The notes: generated by a model not told the origin, from the sequence alone. A stretch of 32,433 bases of DNA from Streptococcus danieliae (GCF_009767945.1 NZ_WSRS01000010.1:1-32433), one strand, 5' to 3'. Shown: positions 16,607 through 25,279, counted from the stretch's first letter. Program-made: numbers and translations.

Positions 16607-17284
16607 ATGATTAAGATTTTGTTGGTCGAAGATGACCTGAGTTTGTCCAATTCAGTTTTTGATTTTTTGGATGATTTTGCAGATGTGATGCAGGTTTTTG
16701 ATGGTGAGGAAGGTCTCTATGAAGCCGAGTCTGGCATCTATGATTTGATTCTTTTGGATTTGATGCTGCCCGAAAAAGATGGTTTTCAGGTCCTTCAAGA
16801 ATTGCGGGAGAAGGGAGTTTCCACCCCGGTTTTAATCATGACAGCCAAGGAAAGTTTGGAGGACAAGGGCCAAGGCTTTGAACTGGGAGCCGATGATTAT
16901 TTAACAAAACCCTTCTATTTGGAAGAGTTGAAAATGCGGATCCAGGCCCTGCTCAAACGCTCTGGGAAATTTCATTTGAATCAGTTGGTCTATGGGGATA
17001 TTGAAGTTGATCTCAATACCAATAGCACTAAAATGGCAGGGAAAGAGGTCGAGCTTTTGGGGAAAGAATTTGACCTTCTGATCTATTTCTTGCAGAACCA
17101 AAATGTCATCTTACCCAAGTCACAAATCTTCGACCGAATCTGGGGCTTCGATTCTGATACCACGATTTCGGTTGTAGAGGTCTATGTCTCCAAAATTCGG
17201 AAGAAACTTAAAGGAAGTGTTTTTGCAGAACATTTGCAGACACTTAGAAGTGTGGGATACATTTTGAAACATGAACAAGGTTAA
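16607..17284 (+). CDS. ciaR: Response regulator CiaR
   Basis: A 225-aa OmpR-family regulator. The receiver domain has acidic pocket Glu8-Asp9-Asp10, phosphoacceptor Asp51 in [13 protein letters not shown], and TAKE near residue 84. The winged-helix domain covers about residues 125-225 and ends TLRSVGYIL. In streptococci CiaR controls competence, cell-wall stress, beta-lactam tolerance, htrA and small csRNAs. I chose the ATG at 16607, which is 6 bases after AGAGGA. A GTG one codon upstream is too close to that site. Only 14 bp separate it from the MITE, and no CiaR box (TTTAAG-N5-TTTAAG) is visible upstream, so its promoter is not obvious. Confidence 0.95.
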   Translation: MIKILLVEDDLSLSNSVFDFLDDFADVMQVFDGEEGLYEAESGIYDLILLDLMLPEKDGFQVLQELREKGVSTPVLIMTAKESLEDKGQGFELGADDYLTKPFYLEELKMRIQALLKRSGKFHLNQLVYGDIEVDLNTNSTKMAGKEVELLGKEFDLLIYFLQNQNVILPKSQIFDRIWGFDSDTTISVVEVYVSKIRKKLKGSVFAEHLQTLRSVGYILKHEQG

Positions 17285-18629
17285 AGAAAAAGCCCAATCG
17301 GCTAATTTTCCGTATTTTATTCGCTATGTAACCGTCTTTACCCTGATTTTTGGAACCATGACTGTGTTGATTTTACAAATTATGCGGTCGGGGATCTATA
17401 GTTCGGTCGATGGAACTCTGAGGAACTACAGCCAGAACTCGGAAGCAACGGTTTTAGCAGCCCTTCGGTCCCTAAAAAGTTATACCGATAATATTGCTGG
17501 GATTGAAAAGGATTTAAAGAATATTGAGGCGCCCCTTTCGGCCAATTCCGAAGTCCTCTTATTTAATGAAGATGGAGAAGCCTTGTCCACCAATAGCCAC
17601 TTGTTGGATACCAATAATATTCAGCTAGATGCTAAGAAAAAATTCTATCAGATCCGTCAGGTTGAAATGCGAACCACCTTTGGGAAAAAGGAGCGCTTCC
17701 GGGAAATTTGTTTTCCTCTAGAATTGGCCCAGCCCATTGACGGAATTGCCTATGCGGCTGTTTTGATTAACACCAGTCAGATAGAATCAACCAATCAGAG
17801 AAATGAAAACACCGTTATCATGGTAATGTTGATCTTCTGGTCAATCTCGCTCTTGGCTAGTTATTACCTGGCTAAATTAACCATGGTCCCACTTTTGGAC
17901 AGTGTCCAACGCCAAAAATCTTTTATCGAAAATGCCAGTCACGAACTTCGGACTCCTTTGGCAGTTCTTCAAAATCGCTTGGAAGGTCTTTTCCGTAAAC
18001 CTCAATCGACTATTCTGGAGGAAAGAGAGTCGGTTGCAGCCAGTTTGGAAGAAGTTCGGAATATGCGCAAGTTAATCGCTAATCTACTCAGTATGGCACG
18101 TCGCGATGACGGAATTGATCCTGTTTTAGAAACCATTGATGCTCAGTTTTTTGAAGATACCTTGGAAAACTTTGAGCTGGTTGCTGAGGACAACGGTAAG
18201 CAATTTACCTACGTCAATGAATTTCAAGGGCAAATCCAATCCGACAAGAGTTTGCTCAAACAGTTACTGACTATCCTCTTTGATAATGCCATCAAATATA
18301 CTGAGGAAGACGGTCAGGTAGGGATTCAGCTATTCCCCCAAGACCGGAATGGAGACCTGCGGATCCAGGTATGGGATGATGGGATTGGAATTCCAGATGC
18401 AGAAAAAGTCCGAGTCTTTGACCGCTTTTACCAGGTTGATAAGGCCCGGACACGCCAAAGCACAGGTTTTGGCCTCGGTCTAGCCTTGGCCAAACAGATC
18501 ATTTCGGCCCTCAATGCGACCATTCAAGTCAAGGACAATAGCCCCAAAGGGACGATTTTTGAAATCACCCTCAGTAAAGAAGGGAAAAAACGCTATCGCG
18601 CCCGTAATCGAAAAAATGCCTCTTCCTAG
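17271..18629 (+). CDS. ciaH: Sensor histidine kinase CiaH
   Basis: A 452-aa membrane kinase that phosphorylates CiaR. Two membrane segments (about residues 15-37 and 180-200) bracket an extracellular sensor domain. The H-box is [12 protein letters not shown] with His224 as phosphoacceptor. The ATPase domain shows the N-box DNAIKYT, G1 [12 protein letters not shown]-box FDRFYQVD and G2 [10 protein letters not shown]. It overlaps ciaR by 14 bp, so the pair is co-translated. The stop codon lies inside the loop of the terminator hairpin. Length and composition are normal for CiaH. Confidence 0.95.
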   Translation: MNKVKEKAQSANFPYFIRYVTVFTLIFGTMTVLILQIMRSGIYSSVDGTLRNYSQNSEATVLAALRSLKSYTDNIAGIEKDLKNIEAPLSANSEVLLFNEDGEALSTNSHLLDTNNIQLDAKKKFYQIRQVEMRTTFGKKERFREICFPLELAQPIDGIAYAAVLINTSQIESTNQRNENTVIMVMLIFWSISLLASYYLAKLTMVPLLDSVQRQKSFIENASHELRTPLAVLQNRLEGLFRKPQSTILEERESVAASLEEVRNMRKLIANLLSMARRDDGIDPVLETIDAQFFEDTLENFELVAEDNGKQFTYVNEFQGQIQSDKSLLKQLLTILFDNAIKYTEEDGQVGIQLFPQDRNGDLRIQVWDDGIGIPDAEKVRVFDRFYQVDKARTRQSTGFGLGLALAKQIISALNATIQVKDNSPKGTIFEITLSKEGKKRYRARNRKNASS

Positions 18630-18643
18630 GAAGGGCATTTTTT
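18611..18643 (+). terminator. Terminator of ciaRH, overlapping the ciaH stop codon
   Basis: AAAAAATGCC (18611-18620) pairs with the GGCATTTTTT end and CTTCC pairs with GGAAG around a TA centre, with one bulged T. The ciaH TAG (18627-18629) is in the loop. The A/T ends could allow some function on the other strand. Confidence 0.8.
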
Positions 18644-18660
18644 CGTAACTAAAGGCAAAA

Positions 18661-18681
18661 GAAAAAAGCTCCGAGGAGCTT
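18661..18681 (-). terminator. Terminator of rpsT
   Basis: On the minus strand AAGCTCC and GGAGCTT form a 7-bp stem with a 2-nt centre, followed by T6. It ends 7 bases after the rpsT stop. Confidence 0.8.
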
Positions 18682-18687
18682 CTATTC

Positions 18688-18924
18688 TTATTGAGCAAGT
18701 TTAGCAGCAAGGCGTGACTTGTCGCGGCTTGCTTTGTTTTTGTGAATCAAACCTTTTGTTTCTGCTTTATCAATTGCAGCAGATGCAGTACGGAAAAGCT
18801 CTTCAGTTGGGTTTGCTTCAAAGTTCTTGATCGCAGTACGCATAGCTGATTTTTGAGCTGAATTTTTTTCGTTTTGTTTTACGTTCAATTCAGCGCGTTT
18901 GATAGCTGATTTAATATTTGCCAA
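18688..18924 (-). CDS. rpsT: 30S ribosomal protein S20
   Basis: A 78-aa basic helical protein that binds 16S rRNA in the small subunit. The N-terminus [10 protein letters not shown] and the tail [21 protein letters not shown] are typical of S20. The start codon is TTG (18924-18922) with a perfect GGAGGTGA site six bases before it. TTG starts are also known for rpsT in other bacteria, where they are linked to autoregulation. It has a consensus promoter and its own terminator and converges with ciaH. Confidence 0.97.
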   Translation of the reverse strand: MANIKSAIKRAELNVKQNEKNSAQKSAMRTAIKNFEANPTEELFRTASAAIDKAETKGLIHKNKASRDKSRLAAKLAQ

Positions 18925-18956
18925 AATCTTTCACCTCCATAAATAATAACTATCTA

Positions 18957-18985
18957 ATTATACAGAAATTTTGAGCACTTGACAA
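18957..18985 (-). promoter_or_regulatory. Near-consensus promoter of rpsT
   Basis: Minus-strand TTGTCA (18985-18980), 17-base spacer, TATAAT (18962-18957) with a TG extension. The -35 is 7 bases past the coaA stop, so rpsT can be expressed alone or together with coaA. Confidence 0.85.
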
Positions 18986-18992
18986 GAAAAAT

Positions 18993-19913
18993 TCATTTTT
19001 TTAGGTAGATTTTATCAATTTTATGATCATGGTTCTTATGCAGGATCATTTGTGCCCGATTTCGAGTCGGCAGAATGTAGTTGACCAGATTGACCAGATT
19101 GATTTTTTCCCAAACATGACGGGCATAAGCCAGGGATTCCGCTGCGGTCATCTGACTGAAACGGTGGTGGTAATTCTCCGGTTTATCCATAGCCAGGTCG
19201 CGCAGTTTTAAGAAGCGTTCCAAGTACCACTGCTCGATGAGGGCAGTGGGGGCGTCGATGTAGATGGAAAAATCAAAATAATCGAGACTGAAAAGATTGG
19301 GCTGGTCTGAAATTTGAAAGAGATTGATCCCTTCCACAATCAAGATATCCGTGTTTTCCAAGTGGTAGACCTGGTCGCTGAGGATATCGTAACTCTCATG
19401 GGAGTAGAGGGGAACGTCGTAGGCATCGCCATTACGGATGTGGTCCAAAAAGTCTAGCAGTTTTTCCATGTCATAGGACTGGGGGAAGCCCTTTTGGTGC
19501 ATCATATCTTGGGCCTCTAAGTAGACATTGGGGTAGAGGAAGCCATCTGTGGTGACCAGGTCGACCTGTAATTCGGGATAGGTTTGTTGCAGTAGCAAGC
19601 GTAGGAGTCGACTGGTTGTAGATTTCCCAACAGCCACGCTACCCGCGATACCGATGATAAAGGGAGACTTACTAGCGGTTTGGCCCAGAAAAGCCCCCTT
19701 GGCTAGATTTAGTTCTTCTTTATTTTTCTTATAGATATGAAGCAAATGGATGAGGGGGAGATAGATGGCCTCGATCTCTTCTAATTCGATGGGGTCGTTG
19801 AGGCTGCGAATTGCGTCTAATTCGGCCTGGGTTAAGCCGGCCTTGGTGAAATCAGAGTGGAGCTGGCTCCAGTCCTCCCGCTTCATCTGACGGTAGTTAA
19901 AAAATTCCTGCAT
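18993..19913 (-). CDS. coaA: Pantothenate kinase, type I
   Basis: A 306-aa prokaryotic type I pantothenate kinase, the first committed step of coenzyme A synthesis. The P-loop is GSVAVGKST (residues 91-99), followed by TTDGFLYPN and the acidic helix with KGFPQSYD. LIVEGINLFQ and the C-terminal motif EKINLVNLVNYILPTRNRA are typical. The ATG at 19913 follows GAGGA. It is read divergently from the methyltransferase-pdp operon; the two promoters sit within about 60 bp. Confidence 0.95.
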   Translation of the reverse strand: MQEFFNYRQMKREDWSQLHSDFTKAGLTQAELDAIRSLNDPIELEEIEAIYLPLIHLLHIYKKNKEELNLAKGAFLGQTASKSPFIIGIAGSVAVGKSTTSRLLRLLLQQTYPELQVDLVTTDGFLYPNVYLEAQDMMHQKGFPQSYDMEKLLDFLDHIRNGDAYDVPLYSHESYDILSDQVYHLENTDILIVEGINLFQISDQPNLFSLDYFDFSIYIDAPTALIEQWYLERFLKLRDLAMDKPENYHHRFSQMTAAESLAYARHVWEKINLVNLVNYILPTRNRAQMILHKNHDHKIDKIYLKK

Positions 19914-19934
19914 AAGATCCTCGCTTCCTCGCCT

Positions 19935-19964
19935 AGTATATCATAGGGCTGATGGACCTGTAAA
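19935..19964 (-). promoter_or_regulatory. Promoter of coaA
   Basis: Minus-strand TTTACA (19964-19959), 18-base spacer, TATACT (19940-19935) with a TGA extension. The -35 overlaps the cre-like palindrome. Confidence 0.7.
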
Positions 19965-19973
19965 CCGTTTCCA
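19959..19973. promoter_or_regulatory. cre-like palindrome between the coaA and pdp promoters
   Basis: TGTAAAC-C-GTTTCCA is a 15-base near-palindrome of the form TGnAAAC-N-GTTTnCA. It resembles the CcpA operator (TGnAAnCGnTnnCA) but is one base longer at the centre. Nucleoside catabolic genes are common CcpA targets, which makes the site plausible. Confidence 0.4.
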
Positions 19974-19988
19974 TAATGCTTTCAGATG

Positions 19989-19997
19989 TGATAAAAT
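19989..19997 (+). promoter_or_regulatory. Extended -10 promoter of the methyltransferase-pdp operon
   Basis: TGATAAAAT places TAAAAT at 19992-19997 with a TGn extension; the -35 is poor. Initiation about 7 bases downstream falls on or beside the ATG at 20004, so the mRNA may have no leader. Confidence 0.6.
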
Positions 19998-20003
19998 AAA
20001 CGT

Positions 20004-20594
20004 ATGAGTAAGATGTATTTTGAGCAGCAGCCGGATGCCGCACATGATGTGCGAGAGTTACGCGTATCTCTATTGGACGCGGATTTTCGTTTTTTAGCCG
20101 ATGCCGGTGTTTTTTCGAAAAAGCAGGTGGACTATGGTTCCCGGGTCTTGTTGGATAGCCTGGATTTTGCACCGGGGGAGCGGTTGTTGGACCTGGGCTG
20201 TGGGTATGGCCCTTTGGGGATTGCCTTAGCTAAGGTGCAGGGCCAGCAGGTGACCATGGTCGATGTCAATGAAAGAGCTTTAGATTTGGCAGCCAAGAAT
20301 GCCCGGGCTAATGGGGTGGAGGCGCAGATCTTTTCTTCAGATGTGTATGAGCAGGTTGCAGGGACCTTTACCCATATTATCTCCAATCCGCCAATTCGGG
20401 CAGGTAAGAGTGTGGTCCACAAAATTATTGTGGAGGCACCGGACTACTTGGAGTCTGGTGGAGATTTGACCCTTGTGATTCAAAAGAAGCAAGGGGCGCC
20501 AAGTGCTAAGAAGAAGATGGAAGAAATCTTTGGCAATTGTGAAATTATCAGAAAGGATAAGGGTTATTATATCCTTAGGAGTGAAAAGGAATGA
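20004..20594 (+). CDS. Class I SAM-dependent methyltransferase (RsmC/MTS type)
   Basis: A 196-aa protein with the MTS domain of the RsmC group, which methylates guanine N2 in rRNA. The SAM loop is LLDLGCGYGPLGIALA, the acidic end of beta 2 is VDVNERAL, and the catalytic NPPIRAGK follows. It lacks the extra N-terminal domain of E. coli RsmC. The RNA target is unproven. No Shine-Dalgarno sequence is visible before the ATG at 20004, and the promoter is only 7 bases upstream. An internal ATG at 20013 is the alternative start and also lacks a ribosome binding site. Its stop overlaps the pdp start (ATGA). Confidence 0.88.
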   Translation: MSKMYFEQQPDAAHDVRELRVSLLDADFRFLADAGVFSKKQVDYGSRVLLDSLDFAPGERLLDLGCGYGPLGIALAKVQGQQVTMVDVNERALDLAAKNARANGVEAQIFSSDVYEQVAGTFTHIISNPPIRAGKSVVHKIIVEAPDYLESGGDLTLVIQKKQGAPSAKKKMEEIFGNCEIIRKDKGYYILRSEKE

Positions 20595-21868
20595 GAGCGG
20601 TTGACTTAATTCAGAAAAAACGTGATGGCCATGCCTTGAGCAAGGAGGAGATTGATTGGTTGATTGAGGGCTATGTGGATGGATCGGTTCCGGACTACCA
20701 GATGGCGGCCTTGGCCATGGCAATCTACTTTAAGGGAATGGATACGCGGGAGATCAGTGATTTAACCATGGCTATGGTGGCTAGTGGTGATCAGGTGGAC
20801 TTATCTGCTATTCCGGGTATCAAGGTTGATAAGCATTCCACGGGTGGTGTGGGGGACAAGGTAACCCTGATTCTGGCACCGCTGGTTGCGAGCTTTGGTG
20901 TATCGGTGGCTAAAATGAGTGGTCGTGGCCTGGGGCATACGGGTGGTACCTTGGACAAGTTGGAATCGATCAAAGGCTTCCAGGTAGAAATTCCGGAAGC
21001 GGACTTCATTCAGCAGGTCCAAGAGATTGGTGTTTCTGTGATTGGCCAGTCGGATCAGTTGGTTAAGGCTGATAAGTTGCTCTACGCTCTGCGGGATGTG
21101 ACCGCAACGGTGGATATCATTCCTTTGATTGCTAGCTCGGTTATGAGTAAGAAAATCGCGGCAGGGGCCGATGCCATTCTTCTAGATGTGACAGTTGGGC
21201 AAGGTGCCTTTATGAAAACGATCGAAGAAGCGCGTGAGTTGGCAACAACCATGGTCAATCTTGGAAAAGCAGTTGGTCGTGAAACGGTGGCTGTGGTGAC
21301 AGACATGAGCCAACCGTTGGGTCGGGCGATTGGGAATCGTTTGGAGCTATTGGACGCGATTGAGATTTTACGGGGACAAGGTCGTTCGGATATTACGAAC
21401 TTTGTAAGCGAATTGGGCCAAATGTTGTTGGCTTTAGCAGGTGTTGAAAAATCACTTGAGGAAGTTCGTTCCCATCTTGAAAACGGTTTAGCCCTGGCTA
21501 AATTTGAAGAGATGGTGGTGGCCCAAGGTGGTGATTTAGAAGACCTCTATCGCCCGGTCCAAGTTCAAGAGGTGTATGAGGTTAAGGCGCCTGTAAGTGG
21601 CTATATTACAGAGCTTCCAGCCCTTTATTATGGTCTCTTTGCCATGAAGTTAGGTGCTGGTCGTGCTGTCAAAACAGATCCTCTAGATTTCGAAACCGGT
21701 CTTGTTTTTGAGAAAAAAGTAGGCGATCGGGTAGAAGTAGGTCAAGTTTTGGCGAGAATTTACGCAAATTCGGAAATTCCGAAAGTTATGCTTGAAGAAT
21801 TTCTGGAAAATGTTAAAATAGGAAAAGAAGAGGTCGAAATCAAGGAAATTATTGAAATCGTTCGTTAA
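20591..21868 (+). CDS. pdp: Pyrimidine-nucleoside phosphorylase
   Basis: A 425-aa enzyme that splits uridine, thymidine or deoxyuridine with phosphate to the base and (deoxy)ribose-1-phosphate. The phosphate loop is KHSTGGVGDKVT and the family signature is MSGRGLGHTGGTLDKLES. The three-domain length is normal for the pdp/deoA group. Firmicute enzymes usually accept both uridine and thymidine, so pdp is preferred over deoA. It overlaps the methyltransferase gene by 4 bp. In related genomes deoC is, from memory, the next gene; here a BMP gene follows. Confidence 0.94.
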   Translation: MRAVDLIQKKRDGHALSKEEIDWLIEGYVDGSVPDYQMAALAMAIYFKGMDTREISDLTMAMVASGDQVDLSAIPGIKVDKHSTGGVGDKVTLILAPLVASFGVSVAKMSGRGLGHTGGTLDKLESIKGFQVEIPEADFIQQVQEIGVSVIGQSDQLVKADKLLYALRDVTATVDIIPLIASSVMSKKIAAGADAILLDVTVGQGAFMKTIEEARELATTMVNLGKAVGRETVAVVTDMSQPLGRAIGNRLELLDAIEILRGQGRSDITNFVSELGQMLLALAGVEKSLEEVRSHLENGLALAKFEEMVVAQGGDLEDLYRPVQVQEVYEVKAPVSGYITELPALYYGLFAMKLGAGRAVKTDPLDFETGLVFEKKVGDRVEVGQVLARIYANSEIPKVMLEEFLENVKIGKEEVEIKEIIEIVR

Positions 21869-21916
21869 TTTTGAAGGACTTTGAATTTCCGGTATCCCTC
21901 ACCGTATCTTTTGCCT

Positions 21917-21932
21917 AGTGATTTGGATCACT
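21917..21932 (+). other. Small hairpin between pdp and the first BMP gene
   Basis: AGTGAT (21917-21922) pairs with ATCACT (21927-21932) around TTGG. It lies in the 96-bp pdp-BMP gap with no immediate U-tract terminator. It may be a processing or partial attenuation point that sets a separate level for the lipoprotein. A weak promoter (TTGAAT 21881-21886, TATCTT 21905-21910) lies just before it. Confidence 0.35.
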
Positions 21933-21964
21933 CATTCGTTTTAACATTTTTTAGGAGGTTCATA

Positions 21965-23017
21965 ATGAACAAGAAACAATGGTTTGGTATCGGTTTGACG
22001 GCTGCAGCAGCCCTAACATTGGTAGCCTGTGGTAACCGTTCTACCAGTGAAAATGCCGATGCTAAAACAGACCTTAAGGCAGTTATCGTAACCGATACTG
22101 GTGGGGTTGATGACAAGTCCTTTAACCAATCAGCTTGGGAAGGTTTGATGGCTTGGGGTAAAGAAAACGGCCTATCTGAAGGAAGCGGTATTAGCTATAT
22201 CCAATCTCAAAGTGAGTCTGACTATGCCAACAACTTGGAACAAGCAGCATCTAGCGGTAACCAATTAGTATTCGGTATCGGTTTTGCCCTTCGTAACGCT
22301 GTTGAATCAGCTGCGAAAGACCGTACAGACACCAACTACGTTATCATTGATGAAGTGATTGAAAACATGGACAACGTTGCTTCTGCAACCTTTGCGGACA
22401 ACGAAGCAGCTTACCTAGCTGGTGTGGCTGCGGCTAAAACAACTAAAACAAAAGAAATTGGTTTCATCGGTGGTATGGAATCAGAAGTTATCACCCGTTT
22501 TGAAAAAGGATTTGAAGCAGGGGTTAAATCTGTTGATCCTTCTATCAACGTTCGTGTGGACTACGCAGGTTCTTTCAGTGATGCAGCGAAAGGGAAATCA
22601 ATCGCTCAAGCTCAATACTCAGCTGGCGTAGATGTAATCTACCAAGCAGCTGGTGGAACTGGTGTGGGTGTCTTCAAAGAAGCGAAAGACTTGAATGAAA
22701 CTAAAGACGAAGCAGAAAAAGTTTGGGTAGTCGGTGTTGACCGTGACCAGAAAGATGAAGGAAACTACAAATCTAAAGACGGTAAAGAATCCAACTTTGT
22801 TCTTGCCTCTACTTTGAAAGAAGTTGGAGCGGCTGTTGCAGACTTGGCAAATCAAGCCAAAGATGGTAAGTTCCCAGGTGGTAAACACCTTACTTACGGT
22901 TTGAAAGACAAAGGTGTTGACCTTACAGAAACAAACTTGTCTGATGACGCAAAAGCAGCTGTTAAAGAAGCAAAAGATAAAATCGTAGCTGGTGATTTAG
23001 AAGTTCCAGCTAAATAA
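21965..23017 (+). CDS. BMP/PnrA-family nucleoside-binding lipoprotein, paralogue 1
   Basis: A 350-aa lipoprotein with signal peptide and lipobox LVAC, followed by a BMP (TmpC/PnrA) domain. This family binds purine and other nucleosides for ABC import. Landmarks are TDTGGVDDKSFNQSAWEG, ATFADNEAAYLAGVAAA, GFIGGMESEVITRFEKGF and VDYAGSF. The stretch QAAGGTGVGVF replaces the HASGKTGDGL of paralogue 3, a probable ligand-site difference. Codons are strongly biased to GGT, AAC, AAA and GCT, as in highly expressed genes. AGGAGG at 21953-21958 fixes the start; the frame extends upstream without meaning. A terminator follows. Confidence 0.92.
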   Translation: MNKKQWFGIGLTAAAALTLVACGNRSTSENADAKTDLKAVIVTDTGGVDDKSFNQSAWEGLMAWGKENGLSEGSGISYIQSQSESDYANNLEQAASSGNQLVFGIGFALRNAVESAAKDRTDTNYVIIDEVIENMDNVASATFADNEAAYLAGVAAAKTTKTKEIGFIGGMESEVITRFEKGFEAGVKSVDPSINVRVDYAGSFSDAAKGKSIAQAQYSAGVDVIYQAAGGTGVGVFKEAKDLNETKDEAEKVWVVGVDRDQKDEGNYKSKDGKESNFVLASTLKEVGAAVADLANQAKDGKFPGGKHLTYGLKDKGVDLTETNLSDDAKAAVKEAKDKIVAGDLEVPAK

Positions 23018-23032
23018 TCGACATTAGGGAGT

Positions 23033-23064
23033 GAGAGAGGGGATTCGTGTCCTCTCTCTTTTTT
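23033..23064 (+). terminator. Terminator after BMP paralogue 1
   Basis: GAGAGAGG (23033-23040) pairs with CCTCTCTC (23051-23058) and is followed by six T. It marks the end of the methyltransferase-pdp-BMP1 unit. Confidence 0.85.
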
Positions 23065-23108
23065 ATTAGACTTATAAGATGTTGGTTTTGCCTTAAAAGG
23101 AGATTGTG

Positions 23109-23798
23109 ATGTTGTTAGAAATAAAAGATGTTCATAAAGTGTATACAGGGACCTCGAACGCTAGTGAGCAAGCCCTAAAGGGAGTCAATCTCCAATTGGA
23201 AGAAAACAAGCTGGTGGTGATTTATGGTCCATCCGGTTGTGGGAAGACCAGTCTGTTAAACATTATTAGTGGTCTGGACTCAGATTATCAGGGGGAGGTT
23301 CTCTTTAAAAATCAGCGTTTGGGTGAGTTATCTCCAGATGAGTTGACCCTTTTCCGAAAAGAGAATATTGGTTTTGTTTTTCAAAATTTTAATGTCATTG
23401 CCCATCAATCTGTTTTAGAAAATGTAAAGTTGCCGCTGCGTTTATACGGCTTAAGGGAACAAGAAATGAATGCGATTGGAGAGCGGTATCTGGAGCAGTT
23501 GGGGATGTTGGCCTTTAAAGCGAAAAATGTTCAGGAATTATCTGGAGGGCAGCGGCAACGAGTGGCGATTGCCCGAGCCCTGGTTAATACTCCAGACTTA
23601 ATTGTGGCGGATGAGCCGACGGGGTCTTTGGATTCCAAATCCCAAGCAGCAGTTTTAGAGATTTTTAAACAGTTGCAGATACTGGGGAAAACAATCATTA
23701 TTGTGAGCCATAATCCAGAAGTTGCGGATTATGCAGACATCATTATCAGGATGAAGGACGGTGAGATCATTGAGAAAACAGAAAAGTCAGAGAAATAG
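23109..23798 (+). CDS. ABC exporter ATP-binding protein (MacB/LolD/SalX type)
   Basis: A 229-aa ATPase with Walker A GPSGCGKTS, Q-loop FVFQNFNVIAHQ, signature LSGGQRQR, Walker B LIVADEPTGSLDS and switch His in IVSHNP. The ADEPTGSLDS form and GEVLFKNQRLGELS are typical of the MacB/FtsE-like group that powers FtsX-fold permeases in peptide, antibiotic or lipoprotein handling. I chose the ATG at 23109, 6 bases after AAGGAG; a GTG one codon earlier is too close. It overlaps the permease gene by 38 bp. It is not a nucleoside importer component. Confidence 0.9.
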   Translation: MLLEIKDVHKVYTGTSNASEQALKGVNLQLEENKLVVIYGPSGCGKTSLLNIISGLDSDYQGEVLFKNQRLGELSPDELTLFRKENIGFVFQNFNVIAHQSVLENVKLPLRLYGLREQEMNAIGERYLEQLGMLAFKAKNVQELSGGQRQRVAIARALVNTPDLIVADEPTGSLDSKSQAAVLEIFKQLQILGKTIIIVSHNPEVADYADIIIRMKDGEIIEKTEKSEK

Positions 23799-25059
23799 TT
23801 TTACATGGCGGAGCAAGCTGCGTTTGGCCTGGTCTAATTTTTTAGAACGGCGTTGGCGAAATTTTATGATTGCAGCAGCGACTTCTATCGGCTTTATCGG
23901 GATTTTACTTGCTTTTGGTCTAGGAAACGCAGTTGTTGATCTAATTCATCGGGAAACCAATCAGGGCCAATTACCAGCTCAGATCCAGGTGTCCTTGAAT
24001 GCTCAAACAACTGGTGGTGGGGTTTTGAATCAATCTGATATTGATTTTATCTATGAGCTGGTGGGCAAAGACCAGATCAAGTATCTAGAAAGTCCCTTTT
24101 CAACCCTGATTCAAACAGCTAGTATTGAAGGGAAACAGCTGGATCTCAGTCAGTCTCTACCCAATTATGCTCAGCTGGTCAGCCTTTATACAAATAGTGA
24201 GATTGCAGTCCCTGCTAATACAGAGGGAAATCTCCTTGCCGGGAATCCCTATAAGGATTCATCTGAAGAGGGGATAACGGTTCCAATCACCTTTATCGAG
24301 GATTTTAATCGCGAGACCAAAAGTAGTTACACAGCAGAGAGCTTGATAGGAAAAGAAGTTCAATTAGTCATCCTGGAGAATACCGAGAAAGGGAGTCATA
24401 CAGCAACTGTTTCAGTGAAGATTAGCAGGGTTTTGACAGATGAGTTGGCAGATAGCAATAGTTATATGGCGCCAGTGACACTGGAAAAAATCCTGCAACA
24501 ACATCAGTTTGTACGCCTGAAGCCTTATGTAATTTTTGAGCTGGGGGATCCAAGTACAACAGAGGCCGTTGTGGAAAGTCTGAAGGAAAATAAAAAATAT
24601 ACTGTGCTGTCGCAACAAGAGGTACTTGGTTTGGTGATCCAGTTTATTCGGGTGATTCAGGGATTATTGGTTGTCCTGTCTTTCCAAGCGGTGGTTGTTT
24701 CTACTATTATGATTGGGATTATCGTTTATATTAATATCATGCAACGATCTAGGGAGATTGGGGTTATGAAGGCGGTTGGTTATTTGAACCGGGATGTTCA
24801 GTCAATTTTTCTCTATGAATCCCTCATCATTACCTTCCTGTCCTTAGTGGTGGCCTTCCTAGTTTCTCAAGTTATTGGAAGTATCGCCAATGTAGTTGTT
24901 CGTCATTTTTATCCTAGTATTACCAAGGTCTTTTTCTTAGACCTGCAGTCGATTCTGATGATGATTGGGTTAGGTTTGGTCTTGGGTTACCTATCCGCCT
25001 ATTTCCCAACCAAAAAAATTAGTCAATTAGATCCGGTTGTTTCTTTGAGGTATGAATAG
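23761..25059 (+). CDS. FtsX/MacB-type ABC permease
   Basis: A 432-aa membrane protein. One segment near residues 36-60 is followed by a large extracellular domain (about 60-290). Three more segments (about 300-325, 345-372, 398-420) form the FtsX unit, including SREIGVMKAVGY, the usual coupling helix motif, and DPVVSLRYE at the end. Such permeases with a MacB-like ATPase act mechanically on periplasmic or extracellular partners, or expel peptides. The start is a GTG inside the ATPase gene with AAGGA just before it; a TTG three codons later is an alternative. No partner membrane-fusion protein is next to it. Confidence 0.87.
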   Translation: MRSLRKQKSQRNSFTWRSKLRLAWSNFLERRWRNFMIAAATSIGFIGILLAFGLGNAVVDLIHRETNQGQLPAQIQVSLNAQTTGGGVLNQSDIDFIYELVGKDQIKYLESPFSTLIQTASIEGKQLDLSQSLPNYAQLVSLYTNSEIAVPANTEGNLLAGNPYKDSSEEGITVPITFIEDFNRETKSSYTAESLIGKEVQLVILENTEKGSHTATVSVKISRVLTDELADSNSYMAPVTLEKILQQHQFVRLKPYVIFELGDPSTTEAVVESLKENKKYTVLSQQEVLGLVIQFIRVIQGLLVVLSFQAVVVSTIMIGIIVYINIMQRSREIGVMKAVGYLNRDVQSIFLYESLIITFLSLVVAFLVSQVIGSIANVVVRHFYPSITKVFFLDLQSILMMIGLGLVLGYLSAYFPTKKISQLDPVVSLRYE

Positions 25060-25075
25060 GGGAAAAATTAGAGGA

Positions 25076-25103
25076 GGAGTCGGTTTTGCCGGCTTCTTTT
25101 TTT
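25076..25103 (+). terminator. Terminator of the exporter pair
   Basis: An 8-bp stem with two or three G-U pairs (25076-25083 with 25089-25096) and a 5-nt loop runs into a T tract, about 17 bases after the permease stop. Confidence 0.75.
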
Positions 25104-25161
25104 GAGAAAAAAGGAAACAACAGTTGCATATAAGAGAAATGGTCCTGAAAAATATTCGGGA

Positions 25162-25175
25162 TTCAAACGCTTTCG
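25162..25175 (-). promoter_or_regulatory. cre-like site upstream of BMP paralogue 2
   Basis: The minus strand reads CGAAAGCGTTTGAA, matching the CcpA operator TGnAAnCGnTnnCA at all but two fixed positions. It lies about 65 bp before the -10 of the BMP2 promoter, an atypical distance for direct repression. Confidence 0.35.
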
Positions 25176-25217
25176 TGAAAGTTTACAGAAAAGTTTTTGA
25201 TTTTTCGCGAATGAATC

Positions 25218-25246
25218 TAGTCAAAATGATTTTTCTGTGCTATACT
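25218..25246 (+). promoter_or_regulatory. Promoter of BMP paralogue 2
   Basis: TAGTCA (25218-25223), 17-base spacer, TATACT (25241-25246) with a TGC extension. It gives this paralogue its own transcript, bounded by terminators on both sides. Confidence 0.7.
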
Positions 25247-25279
25247 GTCAACTGTATGTAAAAAACGGAGGTTAGTGCT

